Notes under the pieces: generated by a model
Seen by the model: only the letters and a program-made list of their open reading frames with translations
What the model was told of the DNA's origin: nothing
Database searches by the model: none
Made by a program: the position numbers and the translations under genes
NCBI RefSeq assembly: GCF_032362555.1
Contig: NC_083506.1
Span: 7,053,501-7,117,500 of the forward strand
Length of the DNA stretch: 64,000 bases
Direction: 5' to 3'
DNA from: Amyelois transitella
Lineage: Eukaryota; Arthropoda; Insecta; Lepidoptera; Pyralidae
Shown: positions 1 through 9,699 of the stretch, one piece after another
How positions within the stretch are numbered: the stretch's first letter is position 1
Layout of the letters: each line of letters starts with the position of its first letter

Positions 1-171
1 AACGTACGTGCGTTTTAAAAAACCTTTGTGTAATCGAAATAAAGATTGGGCCACGATAACAGTGCAGATGGACTTTTTATTTAATTCGTGAAAAACGATC
101 ATATTAAAAACTTCACCTTTGATTTCGCCCATCAATCTTCACGAATAATGGTGAAACCCAGTCAATTTCAC

Positions 172-312
172 CCAATACGGGATTGCATCGGCACTCCTTG
201 TTGAACACGCTGGTGGCATGCCGCGATTGCGTAGTGCACATGTCGTCCTGACCGCCGCGTGCGCATGGAGCACCCTGTGTGACGACGCAGGCGGCGGCGG
301 CGCACGAGTCAC
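172..312 (-). CDS. possible cysteine-rich coding exon (partial gene)
   Basis: This is a GC-rich island in AT-rich surroundings. On the minus strand one frame reads GDSCAAAACVVTQGAPC, then CARGGQDDMC, then FNKECRCNPVLG, with six cysteines in about 48 residues, like a small secreted disulfide module. It ends at a plausible donor (TTGG|GTGAAA, exon end 172), and a stop lies upstream of the CTAG acceptor near 312. The acceptor lacks a good pyrimidine tract. If the exon is real, the gene continues off the left edge. The plus strand is also open from about 155 to 313, so coding is unproven and the strand could be wrong. Confidence 0.25.
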
Positions 313-443
313 CTAGTTGTCGCGCCTATTGTCCACACCGTCCGGTGCTGGGTGAGCCCCTACCTCGTCATTACCTCACACTTCCAATATTGGGTTACGA
401 GAATTTTATTTCAAGGTCGTCTTTTCGGAGCAAATAGAAGCGG

Positions 444-489
444 TATAAATGCAAAGACGAGTAACAATGGCACGCAGTTGAGGTTCAGT
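444..489 (+). promoter_or_regulatory. core promoter: TATA box plus initiator
   Basis: TATAAA at 444-449 lies about 32 bp upstream of a CAGT initiator at 475-478; a second arthropod-type TCAGT lies at 485-489. This is the expected geometry for transcription start around 476, giving a 5' leader of about 25 nt before the ATG at 501. Confidence 0.55.
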
Positions 490-500
490 AGCTCGTGAAA

Positions 501-1232
501 ATGAATGCATACGTTATTTTATTTTTGTGCAGTGTTGTGGGTACGTGAAATGTGGATCGATATTGCATAATATTTAGGATTAAAAGTTTTTTTTTGTAAA
601 TAACGACGAAGAATAAAATGAGTTCATTGACCAAAGATTATAGGTAGGTACTTTGGTTACATTATACGAAATGTTAAAATTTTACGCTTTTGTTTTTAGG
701 TAGTACCGTTGGGTATTATGCACCGAGAGAAGTCCCATACAACACGGGACCAAACGACCCCTACTCCGTTGCCGTTGACCCGAACTTTCTTCAGCAGCCA
801 TCACAACGCTTATTCTGGGGAAATGGACAAGGATCTAACCAAGTTGGCGGCACGGGCTGGTGGGCGACACTGACGAACAAGTTTCCATTCCTTGGCAACA
901 TGTTTGGACGGATGGAGCTCCCTTCTCAATATGGGGTGCCGAATCAGTATGAATTAGCAACACAATACGGCCCGCCTCCTAATGTGCAACCGCAATTCTA
1001 TCAAGCGCCTCCTGTGTACCAGCAATATCCTCAACAATTCGCCCAGAGATCTGTTCCCTTCGGTCGCGATGTTGGTCTGACTGACGATGCTGTGATCATC
1101 ACGCCCCCGCAGGTGCCGATCAACGCGCAGCCAATACCAGCGCCGATACCTGCGCCCGCGCCGGCGCCCGAGCCCGCGCCTGGATACCAGTACAATAAAC
1201 CTCAATACAGATTGGACCTACCTCATAAGTAA
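501..1232 (+). CDS. secreted Gln/Pro-rich protein, 190 aa, two exons
   Basis: Exon 1 is 501-540, beginning MNAYVILFLCSVVG, a typical signal peptide. It splices at G|GTACGT to exon 2, 700-1232 (TTTTTAG|GT), restoring G-S-T-V-G. The mature chain starts near GYYAPREVPYN, has a hydrophobic/Trp stretch (GGTGWWATLTNKFPF), then a low-complexity half with repeated Q, Y and P (YQQYPQQF) and a run of alternating Ala-Pro (PAPIPAPAPAPEPAP), ending near YRLDLPHK. The second exon alone opens a frame from 690, but that start lies inside the intron and lacks a signal peptide. No cysteine occurs after the signal peptide and I see no catalytic domain. The composition suggests an extracellular structural protein (cuticle, chorion or silk-associated), but I do not recognise the family. 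A TATA/initiator promoter sits just upstream. Confidence 0.75.
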
Positions 1233-1714
1233 TCCAGAAAGTAATTAGTATTAACTTTTGTCTTACGATTCCTGGTACATCATCAAACAGTACCCAACCC
1301 TACCCATTGATATAATGTACTTTTTATAATGGAGGGTTCCCGAATTTTCCAATCTCGAGAATGTTCTCTTCTCAAACGGGTATTAAATAATTAACATTAT
1401 TTATTTTTGTAATCTTAATATTCACAAAGAGGCTCTCTTAATTAAAGCGCAAAAGGCAATAAGTATTTATAAAGTCTTATTTTATGCACGAAATTGTTAT
1501 TAGAGAAACAAAATAAAACAAATATACCTATTAACATTTTTTGTTTTTATTTAAACACTCATCCATCCGCATAAATAAATAAATACATTTATTGTTAGTT
1601 TACGTTTTGTATCTAGTATTTGAAACTGAAATCACAATACCGTCATGGTGGTCATTAAAATAAAATAACCGCAGTGCGGTCTTATTCCAAAGAGCCAAGA
1701 ATATTTATCAACAT

Positions 1715-1841
1715 TTAGTTCCCTACGGAGGTGTACTGATCATAATATCCCTTGCCCGAAGAGTCCACGCCTACTGATGAGCTGGATAGCACGGAGCGAG
1801 CCCCAGTGACAGGCCCAGATTGACGTCGCGACTGTCCCGCA
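1715..1841 (-). CDS. putative terminal coding exon of an unidentified gene
   Basis: On the minus strand a good acceptor (TTTTTTATTTGCAG) precedes an open segment whose most protein-like frame reads AGQSRRQSGPVTGARSVL, continues Ser-rich (SSSSVGVDSSGKGYY) and ends DQYTSVGN-stop at 1715-1717. The exon begins with the third base of a split codon. The upstream exons, which would lie at higher coordinates, were not found. It is out of phase with the exons of the 4573-9620 gene, so it is not an obvious alternative end of that gene. No family is recognised. Confidence 0.33.
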
Positions 1842-2395
1842 CTGCAAATAAAAAACATAGTAAACTATACTAAATTGGCGGCAATCGGGACGCACGTCTT
1901 TATTTTTTAAAATGTAATTGATGACCAATCTAATAAAATGTTTTTTATTGTTTTATCCGGATCACAAACAATACCCTGACTTTAATATAATAGTTACAAT
2001 TTATTTTTAGCTGTGTGATTTTCTGCACTTAAAAATAGGACCACTTAATGATTCAAGGATATCATAAAAGTAGACTAAAGACGTAGAAGATCTAATCTAA
2101 GGTACGTGCCCCTGTAAAAGTTGCAGAGGTCAGACGGAAGTCACCTCGTGTACAAACTCTTCCAGGATCATGTCCAAAAGGTAAACCCCGTTCTCATCTC
2201 CAGAGAGATGAGGATATACGCGAGACTGAGCCACGACGAAGAAGCAACAATTTCATTAGAGTTGAAATTTGGTGACAACACTGGAAATCGTCGCACCTCA
2301 GACTATTGCATTTGCCTTATTTTAAACGCCTGTAAATTATCATAATGCCTTACCATCATCATTGCTCTAAGGACTAAACAGGAGTTATGATGACT

Positions 2396-2530
2396 AATAG
2401 TTACAGGGAGTCATAGCCAACAGTCACGAGAAGATTGAAAGGCCACGTTCAGCTGCATGGCATAATAATGGAATTACTACAAGATTTAAATAGCGTCATT
2501 TAGCTAGCCCATCGCCTAAAAAAATCGCAA
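2396..2530 (-). repeat. SINE-like repeat, fragment
   Basis: It matches, in reverse orientation, the central part of the window-wide SINE family: GCCAACAGTC, GGCCACGTTCAGCTG and the CTAGCCCATCGCCTAAA block. Head and tail are missing and the copy is diverged. Confidence 0.65.
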
Positions 2531-3993
2531 AAAAAGCGGTTGCTAGTGAATCTAAATTTAATCAAAGGAAAGACTGATAAACTTGTTGTTAGTTTTTCCC
2601 TTAATAAACTTTTACAATTTGCACGGAACGAGAAGCAGCTAGTTTTGTTCTCGCTACCAGACCATCTTATGAAAACTATAATAGTTACTTTAATTATAAA
2701 TCTTAATACTCTCAAAAATTTAACACGACCATATTTTTAATAATGTTTCATAAATCTACGTTATTTTATGTCCGTTTCCGTTTAATCAAAAAAAGAGGAA
2801 AATTCGAGCATAGATAATACTATCAGATAAGTGAATAAAACAAATCAATTTTAGTAGTGGTCATATACGTATGATTGGTATCAACTCCCGGGACACAGGC
2901 TCAGAGCCCCATGTAAACACCTGTAATTCCGTCAACTTACTCATTAGAAAATCATGAAATTGAAAAGCTGATCATTAAATAATGATTGAATCAATAAACG
3001 CGGATTCGCATTTATAAAACTATCCGTCTTAAAAATGCGGATGAAATGGAAAAAAACATTAACAACTTCTCACCTGTCTTCAATAAATATAAAATATAAT
3101 AAGTACGGGTTAAATCACAAAAAATGGATCGTAACAATGAATTGAATTTATTAAAATGTTATCACAATAAATATAGGTCTTCCGGCAGTTGCACGGCGGG
3201 GCACGAGCGGCAGGTCGCGGGTCGCGCGGGTGCAACTGATGGAAAATGCAGGATGGATGGATGAGCCAACACCGTGTTAGTCTATGTTACCCGTCGCGCC
3301 GTCTAGTGCCTGGGTACAAAAAATATTAAGTTAGTTACTATAAATGACTGGAAAATATAAAGTTAATTACTTAATGGAATGCTAAGATGGTTTGGTCATG
3401 TGGAGAGGATGAATGAAGCCAAGTTGACTTAGCAAAAAGAGTATGATTATATTATATTCTTATACTTTGCACGCGGGCGGAGCTGCGAGCGATAAACTAG
3501 TCGTTAAAAAAAATTCTATTGCCATGTCTGACGGGTAGTAGTACTCTGAAAATTACATCAGTGTAGCGAGAGCGATAATTCGGGCTAGACAACCACAAAC
3601 AAAAGATCTTCCGCCAGGCTAGGTCCTATGTCTGGGGAACCGCGACTCCAACGAAGTTCTATCGGAGGTTGTGTAAATGCTCCAATCCGTGGAATCTTAC
3701 GCTAATTAAACTCTTCTCTGTTATTGGCCGATAGCATCGCCCGCTTTGGTTGTTGTGACTTGCGGCATAGAGATATCGCTACAGCAGTTATTTGATTTTA
3801 TTTTCACAAACAACAGTTTGAAGATAGGTACCCTTACTAACGGTACCCTTACTTTCTGCCGAAACGCGCATTAAATCGGTTCAGAAGTCGGTTAAAAATG
3901 TAATCGAATTAAGCTTTATTAAGCCTATGCTTTATTATGTCCTATTGGACATGACTCTAGGATAAATTAAATAAAAAGAATAAATAGAAATTA

Positions 3994-4082
3994 AGCTGAA
4001 CGTGGCCTATCAGTCTCTTCGAGACTGTTGGCTCTGTGTAGCCCGTAAGGGATATAGACGTGAATATATTTATGTATGTAGT
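3994..4082 (+). repeat. SINE-like repeat, tail fragment
   Basis: Forward-orientation tail half of the same family: GCTGAACGTGGCC, then GACTGTTGGCTCTGTGTAG, then GGGATATAGACGTG, ending in TATGTATG. Confidence 0.7.
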
Positions 4083-4572
4083 AAGTACAAAATACATGAG
4101 TCGATATTTTATCTACTTATCGAATATTTCGTAGTAATAAGCTGCATATAAAAGACATCAACGTCACCCCAGATTTTCTCGTGACAATATTTTTTTGGAG
4201 AAAAAAAATGTTATAATTTTGTTTACAAAGTCGCTTTTGCTGCTACTTCGTCTGCCTTAAATCTCTATTAATTTTAACTTACTATGTTATTCATATTTAT
4301 ATAACTGCATAGTTTCATGAAGAACCATTGAGTAATTTTTGCGTGAAAGAGTCACAAAATCACACACACACACATCCTTACAAACTTTCGCATTTACGAG
4401 TATAATATATATAGGACGGAAGTGGGATTTTCCAGCTGAAATTTTTAAACAATGATGTGGTATTCTTATTGTTCTCAATTTAATAGCGACAAAATGTTAC
4501 AATCTGCTCAAACGCGGTTACCTTTGCCTAGTAAAGTTATTAGAAAAATTAGTAAAAAAAAATTTTACGGCC

Positions 4573-7500
4573 TTACTTCAAAGCAGCAGGTTTGCTAGCA
4601 CCGTAGTAGCCGGACGGCACGCCATTTCCGCCCCATCCTTGACTTCTGGCGTTGGCATTGGCATTGGCATTCGCGTTAGCATTCGCTCCTCCCCCTGGAA
4701 TTCAGAAAAAAAATACATAAATAAATTATACAAATAATAAATAATGGGTAAAAAAGTAAATTACTCATGGTACCCTTTAATAAATAATTAAAGGTAAAAT
4801 AAATAACAAATAGATAAAATAGGTAAAATAAATATAAAACAGAAACTAGATGCCCTTGACGCTGATGAAACATGGGAAAGAAAATTTGAAGCATGTATGT
4901 TTTATATTATTGTTAACATAGATATTGCTCATTTGGTCGACATTGGGCAGATTGTATTTTGGACATCATAGTCTTGTTTATACAGAATCAACATAAGACG
5001 GATTCAATAATGGACTGATTCTTAATTGACAGATTTTCAAAATAGTGAGATAATTTCAGGAGATATTTATCTATATACAATACCAGCGAAATGAAAACAA
5101 CTCCTCAATCAATTCACCTCTTTTTACGACAAAACTGGAGGTATATTTTCGCCTAAATATTTTTGTTAGTGAACAGCCATTAATCTAAAAGGAGAGCAGC
5201 GTACGGTATTTGCAGCTCATTTCGATAAGTCATAATACTTGAAGATGTTTGAGAAAGTAAGTTCAATTAGTCCAATCGTTTTTTATGGCCGTAGTTCAGA
5301 TGGCCTGCTAAGTGAGTGTATTAGTACCGTTAGATGAACGGAGCGCACTGGTTTACCTCACCTGTCTTGTGTAAGTACTTACCTACATTCTATATAAAAT
5401 AATGATAAATTACGTAACCTTTTTTAAATTTTTCTAATGTAAATGTTATATATTATTTGATTCTCTTGACATTTAAATACAAATATACTATAATTTTTTG
5501 TCTTAAATTTGAAAAACTTATTAAATTTCAACGAATACAATTATAATAGTACAAAAAATAACAAACTTACACACAATAAACCTAGCCTCAGTAATTTGAA
5601 AACTGCTTTTGTTGCTGACCGTACTCCATGAACGGTTCAACTTCTTGGTATTTGTGTGAAATGTATGCACAATGCGCATGCACTCGATCATGTAGTTGGC
5701 AAGATAATGTAGTGCATACAAAATGTTGCCCCTTTTTCGCTGCTCTGAATAACACTTTTATGATAAAAAGGAACTCTAGTAATCATTGAGATAGGGAGGG
5801 ATTTTGAAAAACTTTAAGCTTACATGAGTAGGTGTAAGGAGAGGTCATAATTCAACATAAAATTCGTCAGCATTGATAATTGTTGGTTAAGTTTTTAAAA
5901 AATCGTGATCACGATTCTTCAAGGACTGTTAGTAAAACAAAATTTTAGAATTAATAAAAAAAATCATTGAGTATTTAACTTTTTATCAATTAAAAGTATA
6001 AAAAATGAACTTTTAGTAACTTAAAGACTTGCTATGAACTTGAGTTTTTATTTTATATTTTGTGACTGACAAATTAGCATTTGGACTCATTCTCAAAGCT
6101 CGGAGTAGCTGTTGTTTTAATAGCACTTTGCCAGCGGAGTAGAAGTGGCCTCTACTCGTATTTGTGAATAATGTAAAAAAAATATTGCGCGTATTATTAT
6201 ATTCAACCTAAGGTCGGAGATGTTTAAATCGTAATTTTATTTTAAAACAATTCTTAAGACAAGTTTTTGCAAGCTTCGTTAACTTTTTTCCAGTAAAAAA
6301 GCCAATATGATCCTACAAATAAGTTAAATATTTTTTCTAAGTATGATTTCTTTTTCCATGGAATCATTTCAGTACTTGAACAAGGGCCGTAGTTATTATT
6401 CACTCTTAAGTAAGACCACTAAACTAAATTTTCTATGGCTCTTTGGTAACACAAAAGCCATAATGTATTTACATACATTGTGAGTTTAAATTTATAAGAG
6501 GTTAAGTACTGTACAAATAACGAGTTGCTCCTAACTTCTGTATGAATCTGTTCTATATGAATAGAATAATTTGAAAGAAGAAACTAAATTATGTTACTAC
6601 TTAATACATACATACATACATATGATCACGTCTATATCCCTTGCGGGGTAGACAGAGCCAACAGTCTTGAAAAGACTGAATGGCCACGTTCAGCTATTTG
6701 GCTTAATGATAGAACCGAGATTCAAATAGTGACAGGTTGCTAGCCCATCGCCTAAAAGAGGAATCCTAAGTTTATAAGCCTATCCCTTAGTCGCCTTTTA
6801 CGACATCCATGGGAAAGAGATGGAGTGGTCCTATTCTTTTTTGTAATAGTGCCGGGAACCACACGGCACAACTTAATAAAGAGTAGCTTTAATAAATAGA
6901 TAGTACCTATTAATAAAATAGTTATAACAGGTAATGAATCAAACAAACAAAAGATGTTTATAACCTACCAAACCCAAAACCTCTAGATAATTATTACTTA
7001 TGTTATTTTAGACCACTATATTTCGTGATCTCGTGAAATCTGAATTTTATTTGTATTTTTCGTATGTATTGTATATATACCTCCAGGAAAACAGTTTATT
7101 TATGGGAAATTGACCCACGAGAGCGAAACTCCTCCCAAATGCTAGTACATATGTTATTAAGAGACTTACATGCTTCAGCGTTGGCATTTGCGTTAGCGTT
7201 AGCTCCGGCAGAGTAGGGGTAGGGCTGCAGAGAGCGGCGCAGACGTCGCAGCGGCACCGGCGCTGACTCGTGGCCTTCCGCGTCGATTATGTAGTACGAA
7301 CGAGGCACGTAAAACTGGCCCTCTGAAAAGTTCACAGCATAGATTCAGCCCTCTTGGCGATTATCTCGTTGACATTCTCACCTCTCAGGAGCGACGCCCG
7401 TCTGATCTTCGCAACCACTTTAGGGTAATCTAAGCCATATTGGATCATAGAAAAGTAGCACTAGATAATGTGCATATTGAAATGGAAAAGATGAAGTGGT

Positions 7501-9620
7501 CCTATTCTAAAGTGATTTTTCCTTTTATTAACTTAAAAACCTTTTGAATTTAATATTACGAAGAAATAGATAAATTTAAACATTTTATTTTACGTAGATA
7601 AAGTGTTGTCTGAAGCAACTTCCAAATTCACGATTGATAATTTGATGACACATGGTTTGATCTTTTACCCATTAGAAATATGATCATTGCACTTCCACGA
7701 GATTGTCAGAATCAGAATTTTCTCAGACTGACAACCCTATTTACGATGCTTACAATGCAATAAGCATTTGTCGAATAACGGAGCTTTGTGTTGTGTCCAT
7801 TATGTAAGTTCTTACAAGTAACATACATACATATTATCACGTCTTAATCCCTTGCAGGGTAAACAGAGCCAACTGTCTTGAAAAGGCTGAAAGGCCACAG
7901 ACAGCTGTATGTTTTCTTAGTGGAATTCAGATTCAAATAGTGGCATGTTGCAAGCCCATCGCTTAAAAGGAGAATCTCAAGTTTATTAGCCTATCCCTAA
8001 GTCGTCAATTACGACATCCATGGGAAAGAGTAAGGAGTGGTCCTATTCTTTATTGCTGGGAACCACAAGGCAAAAGCTTACAAGTACACTGTAACATTTT
8101 GTGTTTCTATTGAGAAATTAAACATTAAATGTCCTGAACCCACTTGTTTCTTTCCTGATCCACGTATGGATTTCAAAAATTTTTTTTAAATGCATCCCAC
8201 ATTAATTTATCCTCTCAACTGGCTAACCGTCTACACCAAAAACTTAGAAAAATAATCGCTAATCATAAATAACATAAGATAATCACAACGTATAGGTACA
8301 TCTGTCTAAAAAGATACGTTACTTCTATGTGATTATAATAGGTTATAAAATATCATAGGTATAAATGACACTATATGTTGTTACAGAGCATCTCAGTGTA
8401 ATATCTATACTAATATTATAAAGCTGAAGAGTTTGTTTATTTGTTTTTTTGAACGCGCTAATCTCAGGAACTGCTGGTTCCAATTGAAAAATTCTTTGTG
8501 TTTAAATGACCATTTATCGAGGAAGGCTTTAGGCTATATAACATCACGCTGCAACTATTAGGAGCGAAGAAATAATGGAAAATGTGAAAAAAAAATGGGG
8601 AAAATGATTCATTCTTGAGGGCTTCAATGATGCCCAAAATAACACACCTCACAGCTAGTGTATTATAACGAATTACAAAGAACCTACATCCTGTTTCGGC
8701 CTCGTCAATTACACGATTTCGATGTTTAATTAATGCTATGATCTCATCCAAACTAAGTTGTTCGTATAAGATAAACCTACCTAAAAAGAAAAGAAATTAC
8801 TTATAAATACATATATTTTAAACCGAGTCTGGTCACACATCTGTTAAAATAGCTTCACTATTTACAACCACTTATGTAGTACACATATGGCAAAATGAAC
8901 CAGCAAAAATTTGGTGGGATACCTACAGTAAAGTACATCTCCACATTATCTAGTAGATCTTATTTTAAATTCCAAAATTATTTAAATTTTGCATTTTTTT
9001 AATGCTTTATTTATTATGTTACTAGCTTTTTATGTACGTTTAATTCAGTGAGGTCGAGGTTGAGATCATCAAATCACGACATCAAACACGAGCTTTTGTG
9101 CTGTGGCCTTAGGCAGTCATGATTACTGCGATTTTTACCTTTTCAATAGGTATACCGATTATTCAATATTTCTATTAATGGAAATGATTCATACTCCAGA
9201 GAAGCACTTATCTCCATAGTTAGTTTCATCCATAAGTGCTTCTGAGTATTAATCATTTATTAAATTTTATTATTTAGGTTTATTTATTTGTTACATGTTT
9301 CAATCTTAGTATAATTTAAGTATACATAGGTATGTATATTTAGGCTTCATTAACGTAAACAGAATATTATAAAAACAAAAAATTTGACAAATGAAAATAC
9401 TCATAGAGAAATGTTGAATCACATAAAGTCTGAATGGTTAAAACAAAACTCAAAAAATTTTACAAATTGAAATCATTTTGAGACTGCTCGGATGAGCTCC
9501 TAAAAGGAAAACAAGAGGTGTACCTTAATCGGTACCGATGGCGGCAAAAACTGAGGGGCACTAACCTGCCAGTGCCATGGCCACGACGGCCGCCAGGACT
9601 AAGAATGTACAGCTCTGCAT
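4573..9620 (-). CDS. secreted Ala-Asn repeat propeptide, 109 aa, three exons
   Basis: Exon 1 is 9566-9620 (MQSCTFLVLAAVVAMALA, a clean signal peptide). Exon 2 is 7170-7322 and exon 3 is 4573-4694. The junctions G|AG (Glu19) and T|GG (Trp70) keep the frame. After the signal come EGQFYVPRSYYIIDAEG, a basic stretch LRRLRR with a furin-type RLRR site (cleavage expected after Arg48), and then a mature part of about 61 residues: SLQPYPYSAG, a first block of four Ala-Asn dipeptides, AEAWGG, a second block of six, then RSQGWGGNGVPSGYYGASKPAALK (in pieces: RSQGWGG, NGVPSGYYG, ASKPAALK). It has no cysteines after the signal. A TATA-like CATAAATAG lies about 65 nt before the ATG. The layout (signal, acidic/neutral pro-part, RxxR, small Gly/Ala/Asn-rich peptide) resembles insect peptide precursors, for example of antimicrobial or cuticular type, but the family is not recognised. 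Introns are large (2.2 and 2.5 kb) and hold repeats. Confidence 0.8.
6605..6867 (-). mobile_element. SINE-like repeat, full length
   Basis: Complete copy in reverse orientation: it starts in the (ACAT)n tail, runs through TGATCACGTCTATATCCC and GTAGACAGAGCCAACAGTC, and ends at the head GTGCCGGGAACCACACGGC. It is nearly identical to the copy at 54669-54935, sharing the diagnostic changes TCGGTTCTATC and GGCCATTCAG. It lies in intron 2 of the Ala-Asn repeat gene. Confidence 0.85.
7822..8071 (-). mobile_element. SINE-like repeat, diverged full-length copy
   Basis: Reverse-orientation copy with (ACAT)n tail, TATTATCACGTCTTAATCCC, GGCCACAGACAGCTG, ACGACATCCATGGGAAAGAG and the head AACCACAAGG. More substitutions than the 6605 copy suggest an older insertion. 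It lies in intron 1 of the Ala-Asn repeat gene. Confidence 0.8.
8403..8548 (-). repeat. fragment of the TATAGAT-end repeat family
   Basis: ATCTATACTAATATTATAAAG, then CTGAAGAGTTTG, GCGCTAATCTCAGGAACTGCT and TTATCGAGGAAGGCT match the terminal 150 bp of the family seen complete at 17653, 53965, 57466 and 61253. The rest of the element is missing. Confidence 0.75.
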
Positions 9621-9699
9621 GTCGACGAACCTTCTCAGACGCCGGTGTGGAACTAACCCAGGTTGCCCCGCAAGCTGCTATTTATGCAGCTTCGAGTAT

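Larger units (their letters stand above)
1842..4572. other. intergenic, AT-rich, with repeat debris
   Basis: No convincing gene is visible. It contains two SINE fragments (about 2396-2530 and 3994-4082) and a GC-rich patch at 3175-3310 that has an acceptor-like TTTTCCATCAG on the minus strand but no convincing exon. A short (CA)n run lies near 4360. The 74-codon frame at 2121-2345 has no splice or start context that supports coding. Confidence 0.5.

Noticed and set aside
155-313. Plus-strand open frame with AHVVLTAAC, reminiscent of serine proteases
   Set aside because: It lacks the His that follows TAA in trypsin-like enzymes and any other family motif; the minus-strand frame is more protein-like, though neither is proven.
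2121-2345. 74-codon plus-strand frame
   Set aside because: No signal, splice sites or recognisable motif; surrounded by repeat debris.
3175-3310. GC-rich patch with acceptor-like TTTTCCATCAG on the minus strand
   Set aside because: All three frames are open only briefly and none has a convincing composition or donor, so no exon is called.
4360-4372. Short (CA)n run
   Set aside because: Ordinary microsatellite of a few units.
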